64,000 nucleotides of DNA from Aequorivita sp. UBA3180 (GTDB lineage: Bacteria > Bacteroidota > Bacteroidia > Flavobacteriales > Flavobacteriaceae), in assembly GCA_002364215.1 (NCBI GenBank), contig DEXQ01000008.1, positions 1,468-65,467 of the forward strand. Direction: 5' to 3'. The notes beneath the pieces were generated by a model. It was not told where the DNA came from. It saw only the letters and a program-made list of their open reading frames with translations, and did not search any database. Below, in pieces: positions 8,526 to 15,945 of the stretch; within the stretch, counting starts at the first letter, position 1; every line of letters starts with the position of its first letter. Both the position numbers and the translations under genes were made by a program.

Positions 8526-9908
8526 TTAATTAACTGTATTGGCAGAAAGGTTTACGATTTTAAGTACTTTATTCCTTCGTAAATAATTCTGGATAATGTG
8601 TTGCACATCGCGACTGCCCTGCATCGGGTTAATAATAGATTTTAGAATTTCAGGATTGTTAATCTGATAATTCAAGTTATAAAACCCATAACCCTTATAA
8701 ATTCCATTTTCTATTAAAATAACGGAACGTTCTTCAATTTCCCTTCCGCGATCTATGATTAACATATTTTGGTTATCGTAGCTGCTTTTTTCCAAAAATG
8801 CTTTTACACGGTTATTATATTCTTCCACCGACTCCTTACCTACGCACGCCCCATAGCATTCTTTTATAGTAAAATTGAAACATTGTTTTTTGGTATCGTA
8901 AAGCCCTGTAAGTTTTTGGCAAAGTTGGTTGTCCTCTGTTATTTTGAAAAGTGTAGATTTTGCCTGTTGATAATTGCTGAAAGTGGTAATGGCTTTTTTT
9001 CTGGCATCAGCCTTTTCAATTTTTAGGTTTATATAACCCTTTTCGTCCACAAAAGATGTTAACTGGTGTGTGAAAAGAGTGCGCCGATGTGTTCTATTGA
9101 ACAAAGGCTTGTTCTGTTTTATTTCTTCAGTTTCTTTTAATAAGGCAACCAGTTCACTGCCTGTTTTTTCAAAAGTAACCGACTTTACTTCTAGTTGTAT
9201 TTTTTTTGATTTTCGGTTGTCATTAGTAAAATGCTGCAGTAACCTTTTTTTTATGTTTTTGCTTTTACCAATGTAAATTACGTTTCCTGCTTCGTTGTGC
9301 ATATAATACACGCCTGTTTCGGAGGGAGCATTTTCAATGATATCAAGAAGCTTGGGCTCTAGTTGTCGTTTTGGATCTTTTCGTAAGGTTTCTGTTATTA
9401 TTTCTTTTGAAGTGTCTTTGGCCAGCAACAACTTGAAAAGTGCTACGGTAGCTTTTGCATCACCTTGCGCACGGTGGCGGTCACTGAGCGGAATTCCCAA
9501 AGAGCGCACCAATTTACCCAAACTGTATGAAGGCATATCTGGAATCAATTTTTTTGCAAGTTCAACGGTGCAAAGGGTTTCTTTCTCAAATTGATATCCC
9601 AAACGATCAAATTCTGTTGTAAGAATTCTATTGTCGAAAAGCGCATTGTGGGCCACCATAATGCAGCCATCGGTAATTTCAATGATACGTTTGGCCACTT
9701 CATAAAATTTTGGCGCGTGCCGAAGCATTTCATTGTTAATTCCCGTAAGGTTTACAACAAAAGGTTGAATGGGTTTTTCTGGATTTACCAAACTTGAAAA
9801 TTGGTCTACGACTTTGTGACCGTCAAATTTATATATTGCAATCTCGGTGATACCTTCCTCATTATATTTCCCGCCCGTGGTTTCTATGTCTAAAATTGCG
9901 TACATCAA
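8526..9908 (-). CDS. DnaQ-like 3'-5' exonuclease fused to a GIY-YIG (UvrC N-like) nuclease domain
   Basis: Two nuclease domains in one chain. Residues 1-170 form a DEDDh exonuclease of the DNA polymerase III epsilon type: DIETTG at the N-terminus, HNALFDNRIL in the middle and HRAQGDAKAT with the catalytic His/Asp. Residues about 195-280 form a GIY-YIG domain (GVYYMHNEAGNVIYIGKS, then KKRLLQHF) like the N-terminus of UvrC or the endonuclease Cho. The remaining about 180 residues contain Cys residues (CYGACVGKES) as in UvrC. A role in repair-coupled incision and trimming is inferred from family members; the intact catalytic residues suggest an active enzyme. ATG was taken at residue 1 or 2 (MMYAI). 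Confidence 0.9.
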   Translation of the reverse strand: MMYAILDIETTGGKYNEEGITEIAIYKFDGHKVVDQFSSLVNPEKPIQPFVVNLTGINNEMLRHAPKFYEVAKRIIEITDGCIMVAHNALFDNRILTTEFDRLGYQFEKETLCTVELAKKLIPDMPSYSLGKLVRSLGIPLSDRHRAQGDAKATVALFKLLLAKDTSKEIITETLRKDPKRQLEPKLLDIIENAPSETGVYYMHNEAGNVIYIGKSKNIKKRLLQHFTNDNRKSKKIQLEVKSVTFEKTGSELVALLKETEEIKQNKPLFNRTHRRTLFTHQLTSFVDEKGYINLKIEKADARKKAITTFSNYQQAKSTLFKITEDNQLCQKLTGLYDTKKQCFNFTIKECYGACVGKESVEEYNNRVKAFLEKSSYDNQNMLIIDRGREIEERSVILIENGIYKGYGFYNLNYQINNPEILKSIINPMQGSRDVQHIIQNYLRRNKVLKIVNLSANTVN

Positions 9909-9929
9909 ATTTTTTATTCACTACCCTAA

Positions 9930-10601
9930 TTAATTATAATTCCGTTCACCAAAAATGGCACTGCCCACGCGCACCATGTTACTGCCGTTTTCAATTGCAA
10001 CCTTATAATCGCCACTCATTCCCATACTCAAAATTCTTAATTCTGTCCCGAAGTTTCGGGATTGAATTCTGAATTGGTCATATATTTTTTTCAATTTCTG
10101 AAATTCTTCCGAAATCTGCTTTTCATCATCGGTAAATGTTGCCATTCCCATCAGGCCAACAATTTTTACGTTTTGAAGTCTTTTAAATTCTTCAGACGAA
10201 AAAATTTTTACGGCATCTGCTTCCTCCATCCCAAATTTACTGTCCTCTTCGGCTATTTTTATTTGAAGCAAACAATTAATTGTTCTCTCGTTCTTTTCTG
10301 CTTCTTTATTGATTTCTTTTAAAAGCTTCAGGCTATCCACCGCGTGTATCAAACTCACAAACGGTGCCATATATTTCACCTTATTGCGCTGCACGTGGCC
10401 AATCATATGCCATTCTATATCCTTTGGCATTTCCTGCCATTTGGCCTCCATTTCCTGTATTTTGTTTTCACCAAAAACGCGCTGCCCGGCATTGTAGGCT
10501 TCCATCAAATCACTAGTTGGCTTGGTTTTGGAAACCGCTACCAACGTAACGTTATCGGGCAGTTCTCTATTGAATTTTTTTAAATTCTCTGAAATAGTCA
10601 T
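9930..10601 (-). CDS. yggS: YggS/PLPBP-family PLP homeostasis protein
   Basis: Cytoplasmic pyridoxal-phosphate-binding protein of the alanine-racemase-like TIM barrel fold, involved in vitamin B6 and amino-acid homeostasis. The PLP lysine is K25 in VAVSKTKP. FGENKIQEM, WHMIGHVQRNK, the GLMGMATF block and the phosphate-binding LSMGMSGDY and GSNMVRVGSAIFG motifs are present. Residues about 178-188 (within QSRNFGTEL) are encoded by an imperfect palindrome and look like a small insertion just before LSMGMSGDY. The frame is kept, so the protein is probably functional. It is co-directional with the DUF1015 gene upstream, with a 26-nt gap. Confidence 0.95.
   Translation of the reverse strand: MTISENLKKFNRELPDNVTLVAVSKTKPTSDLMEAYNAGQRVFGENKIQEMEAKWQEMPKDIEWHMIGHVQRNKVKYMAPFVSLIHAVDSLKLLKEINKEAEKNERTINCLLQIKIAEEDSKFGMEEADAVKIFSSEEFKRLQNVKIVGLMGMATFTDDEKQISEEFQKLKKIYDQFRIQSRNFGTELRILSMGMSGDYKVAIENGSNMVRVGSAIFGERNYN
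10039..10068. repeat. palindromic element inside yggS
   Basis: TCCCGAA (10046-10052) pairs with TTCGGGA (10055-10061) around a GT loop, and the outer arms AATTC and GAATT extend the stem after a 2-nt mismatch. The inner 14-mer CCGAAGTTTCGGGA also occurs at 33099-33112, behind the SRP RNA gene. Confidence 0.65.
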
Positions 10602-10627
10602 CTTTTTTCTTTTTCTTTCTTCTTTTT

Positions 10628-11866
10628 TCAGAATTCGTAAATAGTAACGCCGCTTCTAAGCTTTGGTTCAATATAAGTACTTTTTGGAGGCATCTTTAAG
10701 CCTTCGTCTGCAATCATTTTTATTTCTTCTGTTGTAACGGGCAACAACCCAAAACCTACGGCGAAGGTTCCCGAATCCACAGCGGTTTTAACATATGCCA
10801 AATCCTTTTTTCCGTGGGAATACTCTATGCGTTGATCGTTGCGGAGATCTTCAATACCTAACAGTGGCTTTAAAATTGTTACGTATAGAATGTGTGTGTC
10901 TAGAGCATCCAAGGCGTTTTTTATTTCATATTTTGTTTTGCGTAGGTATAATGAATAGAATTCACCATCCAAATACATACTGAAATGATGCAACTTTGAG
11001 GGTTTGTAATATTCCATGCCACGGTTTTCTATTCGGAAAAATTCATCCAATTTTATTAGAAACTCTTCTTTTTCCATACCATTAAGGTCTTTTACCAAAC
11101 GGTTGAATTCGTATATTTTTAAATCGCTTTCAGGAATGAGGTAGCTCATAAAAAAATTATAAGCTTCATCGCCTGTATGGTTTGGGTTTTCTTCCTTTAA
11201 ATCCTTCGCCAATAAATAAGAAGAAGCAGAGCGGTGATGGCCGTCGGCAATGTATAATGAAGGCATTTCACTATAAATTTCTTGAATTTTTTGCAGGGTT
11301 TCTTCATTATCTACGTTCCATACATAATGCGTGTCGCGATAAGTGGTTGTAAACTCATATTCTGGACGGCTCAACATCACAGAGTTTATTATCTCCTCCA
11401 ATTCAGGATTGTCAGGATAGGTGAGGAGTACAGATTCAGCGTTGAAGCCCACGGTTTTTAAATATTCTTTAAAGATCAATTCCCGAAACTCAAGTGTGTC
11501 CTCGTGTTTTTTTATAACATCATCTGCATAATCCTGAACACTTGCGGCGGCAACAATACCGCTAAACTCAAGTCCGTCCCGGTTTACAATTTTATAAATA
11601 TAGAATGAAGGCTTTTCATCCTGGATAAATATGCCATCCTCCTTAAACTCCTGATAGCGGTTTCTGACCAAGCCATAACGTTCTTCACCTGAAATTTCTT
11701 TTTGGTATTTATAGCCCGGATTCACAATGTGCAAAAACGAAAACGGATTGTCCCGCAAGCGCGACTCTACTTGCATTGCCGTATAGCTGTCATAGGAACG
11801 TGCTGCAAGAAGACTCACTTTGTCCCGCGTAGGGCGGACGGCTTTAAAGGGGATAATTTTTGCCAT
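10628..11866 (-). CDS. DUF1015 family protein
   Basis: Conserved cytoplasmic protein of about 410 residues; the biochemical role is not assigned here. Family hallmarks are the N-terminal IIPFKAVRPTRDKV, the RDNPFSFLHIVNPG block, the ADGHHRSASSYLLA motif near residue 215 with two adjacent His, and the C-terminal DSGTFAVGFGLLPVTTEEI. No membrane segment is visible. In Bacteroidota the gene often lies close to serine-biosynthesis genes, but none is present in this window. It is the third gene of the minus-strand run, 51 nt behind the 3-hydroxyacyl-CoA dehydrogenase gene. Confidence 0.88.
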   Translation of the reverse strand: MAKIIPFKAVRPTRDKVSLLAARSYDSYTAMQVESRLRDNPFSFLHIVNPGYKYQKEISGEERYGLVRNRYQEFKEDGIFIQDEKPSFYIYKIVNRDGLEFSGIVAAASVQDYADDVIKKHEDTLEFRELIFKEYLKTVGFNAESVLLTYPDNPELEEIINSVMLSRPEYEFTTTYRDTHYVWNVDNEETLQKIQEIYSEMPSLYIADGHHRSASSYLLAKDLKEENPNHTGDEAYNFFMSYLIPESDLKIYEFNRLVKDLNGMEKEEFLIKLDEFFRIENRGMEYYKPSKLHHFSMYLDGEFYSLYLRKTKYEIKNALDALDTHILYVTILKPLLGIEDLRNDQRIEYSHGKKDLAYVKTAVDSGTFAVGFGLLPVTTEEIKMIADEGLKMPPKSTYIEPKLRSGVTIYEF

Positions 11867-11917
11867 TTATTCAGTATTCAGTATTCAGTGGAAGTTGCAA
11901 TAACAGCCTACAAGTAA

Positions 11918-12808
11918 TTATTTTGAAAACATCTTTGAAATGTCTTCTGCTTTTCGGTTTTGGCTGTAGTCGTAAAAACCTTCACCACTTTTGGCGCCCA
12001 GTTTTCCTGCCCTTACCATATTAACCAATAACGGGCAAGGGGCGTATTTAGGGTTTTTGAAGCCTTCGTGCATCACTTTCAAAATTGAAAGGCAAACGTC
12101 CAAGCCAATAAAATCTGCTAATGCCAGTGGGCCCATTGGGTGCGCCATTCCGAGCATCATTACGGTATCAATTTCCTTCACGCCAGCCACGCCGTTGTAC
12201 AGTGTTTCAACAGCTTCGTTTATCATCGGCATCAAAATGCGGTTTGCCACAAAACCTGGGTAATCATTTACCTCTACGGGCACTTTGTTCAGTTTTTTGG
12301 AAAGCTCCTCAACAATTTTGAATGTTTCTTCGCTGGTGCTGTAACCTTTAATGATTTCCACCAATTTCATAATCGGCACCGGATTCATAAAGTGCATCCC
12401 GATAACCATTCCCGGTCGCGACGTTACCGAAGCAATCTGTGTAATTGAAATAGAGGAAGTATTACTAGCAAGAATGGTATCGTCAGGACAGAATTTATCC
12501 AAATCACGGAAAATTTTCAGCTTCAAATCTACATTTTCTGTAGCTGCTTCCACTACAAGACTTGCGTATTCCACACCTTCCTCAAGATTGGTGTAGGTGG
12601 TTATGTTTTTGAGGGTTCGTTGCTTATCGGCTTCAGTAATGGTTTCTTTGGCTACCATTCTGTCCAGATTTTTGGTAATGGTGGCAATACCTTTGTCAAG
12701 CGATGTTTGTTGAACATCAATCAATTGTACTTTATAATCGAATTGTGCGAAGGTGTGGGCTATACCGTTGCCCATGGTTCCTGCGCCTATTACTGCTACG
12801 TTTTTCAT
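11918..12808 (-). CDS. 3-hydroxybutyryl-CoA dehydrogenase
   Basis: NAD(P)-dependent oxidation of 3-hydroxyacyl-CoA to 3-ketoacyl-CoA, or the reverse. The Rossmann motif VIGAGTMGNGIAHTFAQ starts at residue 5. The active-site region SNTSSISITQIA, then GMHFMNPVPIMKLVEII with the catalytic His, and the C-terminal signature NRILMPMINEAVETL with MAHPMGPLALADFIGLD are all in place. At 296 residues it is a stand-alone enzyme of the Hbd/PaaH type and is not fused to an enoyl-CoA hydratase. It lies 20 nt behind the Gfo/Idh gene, and the neighbours do not define a pathway. Confidence 0.93.
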   Translation of the reverse strand: MKNVAVIGAGTMGNGIAHTFAQFDYKVQLIDVQQTSLDKGIATITKNLDRMVAKETITEADKQRTLKNITTYTNLEEGVEYASLVVEAATENVDLKLKIFRDLDKFCPDDTILASNTSSISITQIASVTSRPGMVIGMHFMNPVPIMKLVEIIKGYSTSEETFKIVEELSKKLNKVPVEVNDYPGFVANRILMPMINEAVETLYNGVAGVKEIDTVMMLGMAHPMGPLALADFIGLDVCLSILKVMHEGFKNPKYAPCPLLVNMVRAGKLGAKSGEGFYDYSQNRKAEDISKMFSK

Positions 12809-12828
12809 TAAAATGAACTTTATGTGAT

Positions 12829-13797
12829 TTATATTTTCTTAAAATTTTCAATTATCAACATTGCAACCCGAAGCGCTTCGGTGCCTTGCATAAGCGATAC
12901 TTCCGGCGTTCTATCAGCTTTTATGGCTTCGTAAAAACTTTCAAGTTCGTCTAGTATGGCGTTGTTGGCTTCTATTTTTGGGTTTTCGAAATAGATCTGT
13001 TTTTTAATACCTTCGGCATTGGTCAAAACCATTGCGAAATCGTCTATTTCCTTTGGAGCGTCCTTCATTTTTACAACTTCGCATTTCTTTTCCAGGAAAT
13101 CCACTGAAATATAGGCATCTCGCTGAAAGAAACGTGCCTTCCGCATTTTTTTGAGTGAAATGCGGCTTGCGGTAAGATTTGCCACGCAACCGTTTTCAAA
13201 CTCAATTCGGGCATTTGCTATATCTGGAGTTTCGCTAATTACCGAAACTCCGCTTGCGCTCACAGCTTTTACAGGGCTTTTTACAACGCTTAAAATTGCA
13301 TCGATGTCGTGTATCATCAAATCCAAAACCACCGAAACATCTGTTCCGCGCGGATTGAATTCCGCCAAACGGTGCGTTTCAATAAACATTGGGTTGTGGA
13401 TTTTATCCTTAATTGCCTGAAATGCCGGATTAAAGCGTTCCACTTGTCCTACTTGTCCGCGTACCTTCATTTCTTTGGCCAAATCGCGTATCTGTTCAGC
13501 TTGCGCAACAGTTTGTGTGATTGGTTTTTCAATAAAAAGATGTTTTCCAGCTTTTATTACTTTTTCAGCACATTCAAAATGAGCGCTGGTGGGTGTTACT
13601 ACAACCACCATGTCGCTAGCATTTATAAGGCTTTCCATGGAAGGAAAGCTTTTGTAGCCGAATTCAGTTTCTATTTGTTCCGAAGCTTTTTTGCTGGCAT
13701 CGAAGAAACCCACAAGATCATACTTTGTGGATTGTTGCAGCAATTTCAAATGTATTTTTCCCAAGTGACCGGCACCCAGAACTCCCGCTTTTAGCAT
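12829..13797 (-). CDS. Gfo/Idh/MocA family oxidoreductase
   Basis: NAD(P)-dependent oxidoreductase that acts on a sugar, inositol or related substrate; the exact substrate cannot be read. The N-terminal Rossmann fold starts AGVLGAGHLGKIHLKLL. VVVVTPTSAHFECA and the conserved active-site lysine in GKHLFIEKPITQT follow at about residue 95. The C-terminal half carries GQVGQVERFNPAFQAI and DLMIHDIDAIL, the substrate-side motifs of the family. It is the first gene of the seven-gene minus-strand unit, and a -7 box lies 16 nt upstream. Confidence 0.93.
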   Translation of the reverse strand: MLKAGVLGAGHLGKIHLKLLQQSTKYDLVGFFDASKKASEQIETEFGYKSFPSMESLINASDMVVVVTPTSAHFECAEKVIKAGKHLFIEKPITQTVAQAEQIRDLAKEMKVRGQVGQVERFNPAFQAIKDKIHNPMFIETHRLAEFNPRGTDVSVVLDLMIHDIDAILSVVKSPVKAVSASGVSVISETPDIANARIEFENGCVANLTASRISLKKMRKARFFQRDAYISVDFLEKKCEVVKMKDAPKEIDDFAMVLTNAEGIKKQIYFENPKIEANNAILDELESFYEAIKADRTPEVSLMQGTEALRVAMLIIENFKKI

Positions 13798-13813
13798 TGG
13801 CGTGTGTTTTTCA

Positions 13814-13821
13814 CAAATGTA
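13814..13821 (-). promoter_or_regulatory. -7 box TACATTTG for the seven-gene minus-strand run
   Basis: On the minus strand TACATTTG occupies 13821-13814, 16 nt before the ATG at 13797. A second identical box lies at 13896-13889. Neither has a clear TTG at the -33 distance. Confidence 0.45.
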
Positions 13822-13949
13822 CGTGTTTCGGGGGAAAGTTGAAAAGGTTATGGGATTAGAGTTTACAAGTTATTGATACATATTTATGCAAATGTAAATT
13901 GTGCTTTGATAACAAATTTGGTTACTTTGTGGTTTAAAATAAACAAGCC

Positions 13950-14591
13950 GTGAAAGATACATTTACACACCAAGGAATGCGTAAAAAATTGGTCGAAACC
14001 CTTAAGGAGAAAGGGATTGTTGATAAAAATGTTCTGCAGGCCATTGGCAAGATCCCACGGCATCTTTTTATGGACTCTGGGTTTGTGGACCATGCCTATG
14101 TTGATAAAGCTTTCCCAATTGCTGCAGACCAGACCATTTCGCAACCCTATACCGTTGCCCGCCAAACGGAACTTCTAGAGGTTAAAAAAGGCGATAAAAT
14201 ACTTGAAATAGGAACGGGGAGTGGCTACCAAGCGGCAGTGCTTTTGGAAATTGGTGCAACACTTTATACAATTGAAAGGCAAAACGAACTTTTCAAAAAG
14301 ACAAAACTTTTTTTACCAAAACTTGGTTACAAACCCAAACGCCTGATATTTGGAGATGGCTATATTGGGCTGGAGGAGGAAGCTCCATTTGACGGAATTA
14401 TCGTAACGGCCGGAGCACCTTTTGTTCCAAACCCGTTGTTGGCGCAATTGAAAATTGGTGGAAGATTGGTCATTCCCGTAGGTGAAAATACGCAAATTAT
14501 GACCGTGTTTTTACGTAAATCTGAGACCGAATTTGAAAAAGAAGAGTATGGGGAATTCCGATTTGTACCACTTTTGGAAGACAAAAACTAA
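13950..14591 (+). CDS. pcm: protein-L-isoaspartate O-methyltransferase
   Basis: Uses S-adenosylmethionine to methylate isoaspartyl residues in damaged proteins and so starts their repair. The SAM motif I is ILEIGTGSGYQAAVLL near residue 85. The N-terminal DKAFPIAADQTISQPYTVA block and motif II in DGIIVTAGAPFVPNPLL follow the family pattern. The start is GTG at 13950; no in-frame ATG gives the full N-terminus. The stop overlaps the stop of the convergent acetyltransferase gene by 4 bp. A TAnTTTG-like box (TACTTTG near 13923) is a weak promoter candidate. Confidence 0.94.
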   Translation: MKDTFTHQGMRKKLVETLKEKGIVDKNVLQAIGKIPRHLFMDSGFVDHAYVDKAFPIAADQTISQPYTVARQTELLEVKKGDKILEIGTGSGYQAAVLLEIGATLYTIERQNELFKKTKLFLPKLGYKPKRLIFGDGYIGLEEEAPFDGIIVTAGAPFVPNPLLAQLKIGGRLVIPVGENTQIMTVFLRKSETEFEKEEYGEFRFVPLLEDKN

Positions 14592-15103
14592 CGGTTTATA
14601 TAATACACTTCATTGTTTTGGTTATCAGCATCTTGTTTGTTCCTACTTGGAATAAATCCATGTCGTTTTAAGAGCTTTTTTGAAGGAATATTCCTAAAAT
14701 CTGTATAAGCTTCGATGGTTTCAAAACCTCTTTGGTTAAAGCCAAAATCCAAAACCGCTTTTAGTGCTTCGCTCATAATTCCCTTGCCTTGAAATTTTGG
14801 GTCGAGGTCGTAACCCACTTCGGCATTTTTTTTATCTTCAGAGAAATTCCAAAGACAAATTGAGCCAATCAATACATTTGATTCTTTGGTTGTAATTCCC
14901 CAAGCGATGGCTATATCCCTTTTTAGATTTGAATCCAATCTTTCAATATGTGCTTTGGCGGTTTCCAAAGTTTGTGGTTCCCGTTTTATGTATTTATTGA
15001 TTGCTTTGTCGGAACGTAAAAAGTGAACCCTATCCAAATCACTTGGAATTATTTTCCGCAGATTTAACCGCTCGGTAATTATAATAGGAAAGGGTATTGC
15101 CAT
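14588..15103 (-). CDS. GNAT acetyltransferase (RimJ/RimL-like)
   Basis: Acetyl-CoA-dependent N-acetyltransferase; the target is unknown. The opening ITERLNLRKIIPSDLDRVHFL is typical of the RimJ/RimL branch, which acetylates N-terminal amines of ribosomal proteins or small amines. The acetyl-CoA-binding motif is in the segment DPKFQGKGIMSEALKAVLDF (Q/R-x-x-G-x-G/A). The C-terminal GFETIEAYTDFRNIPSKKLLKRHGF is the usual end of the fold. The length of 171 residues is normal. It is convergent with pcm, with no room for a separate terminator. Confidence 0.88.
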   Translation of the reverse strand: MAIPFPIIITERLNLRKIIPSDLDRVHFLRSDKAINKYIKREPQTLETAKAHIERLDSNLKRDIAIAWGITTKESNVLIGSICLWNFSEDKKNAEVGYDLDPKFQGKGIMSEALKAVLDFGFNQRGFETIEAYTDFRNIPSKKLLKRHGFIPSRNKQDADNQNNEVYYINR

Positions 15104-15163
15104 AATTTCTCTTTGTGAACTTTGTGATTTTGCGGAAAAAAATATCGCAGAAGCGCAGTAAAT

Positions 15164-15934
15164 TTATTTATTTAGAAATTTAATTAATTCGTCTGTCGAC
15201 TCCTTTGCGGCTTCTTCGTTGTATTTCAAAAGGTAATGCTTTTTGCTGATAAAGGGAATATAGCGATAATACTTTCCTTTTTCCAAACTTGCTACATCGT
15301 ATCCGTGATATGCATCGTCATACACTTTAATGGTTGCGTTTTCGGCTATCATATACTTCAAAATATCATCAACTTTTACGATTCTGTCCTTTCCGCCTGT
15401 CAAAACGAGCACTGGAACTTTTGGTTTAAGTTGAATTTCGTAACCATTTGCAGGATAAAACATTGCAATGCTCTTCACTTTAAGCCTTTCAAGTTCTGAA
15501 GTGTCATTTGCCAAAGGAATTAAACCCAAGCCTGCGCGCGACCACCCCACAATACTTCCATCAGAATTGGGATCAATTTTTCCTTTCTGTTTTGCCCATT
15601 TTAAGGCTTCTTCCAGCGTCCAAAGAATTTGTGCGGGTTCCTCTTCGTCCACGTCTCTTTTGGAAGCTTTATAAGCTGCGGCATTATCAACCAGCAAAAC
15701 CGAAATTCCCTCGGCGTTGAGTTTTTCGGCAACGTCATAATAATGCGTTGTGTCCTTAAAAATCCGCAAGCCACCGGTTCCGGGAAGAAATACCGCCCAT
15801 TTGGAAGCATCGTAATCCTTCGCTTTTTGAAAGTGGAAAAAGTCTGTCATTACTGCATCTTTCGGCACTTTTTGCATCGGGATACAGCTTGTGAAAAACG
15901 AAAAGGCGAGTATTAATTTAAATATGGTTTTCAT
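15164..15934 (-). CDS. alpha/beta-hydrolase lipoprotein (dienelactone hydrolase or VirJ-like)
   Basis: Predicted serine hydrolase held in the envelope as a lipoprotein; the substrate is unknown. The signal peptide ends in the lipobox FFTSC near residue 17. The nucleophile elbow is GWSRAG near residue 128, the acid is in LTGGKDRIV near residue 183 and the catalytic His in DDAYHGYD near residue 208, so the triad is complete. WAVFLPGTGGLRIF is the oxyanion-side strand. It lies 11 nt behind the DUF5686 gene on the same strand and may be cotranscribed with it. Confidence 0.78.
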   Translation of the reverse strand: MKTIFKLILAFSFFTSCIPMQKVPKDAVMTDFFHFQKAKDYDASKWAVFLPGTGGLRIFKDTTHYYDVAEKLNAEGISVLLVDNAAAYKASKRDVDEEEPAQILWTLEEALKWAKQKGKIDPNSDGSIVGWSRAGLGLIPLANDTSELERLKVKSIAMFYPANGYEIQLKPKVPVLVLTGGKDRIVKVDDILKYMIAENATIKVYDDAYHGYDVASLEKGKYYRYIPFISKKHYLLKYNEEAAKESTDELIKFLNK

Positions 15935-15945
15935 AATAATTTTAT

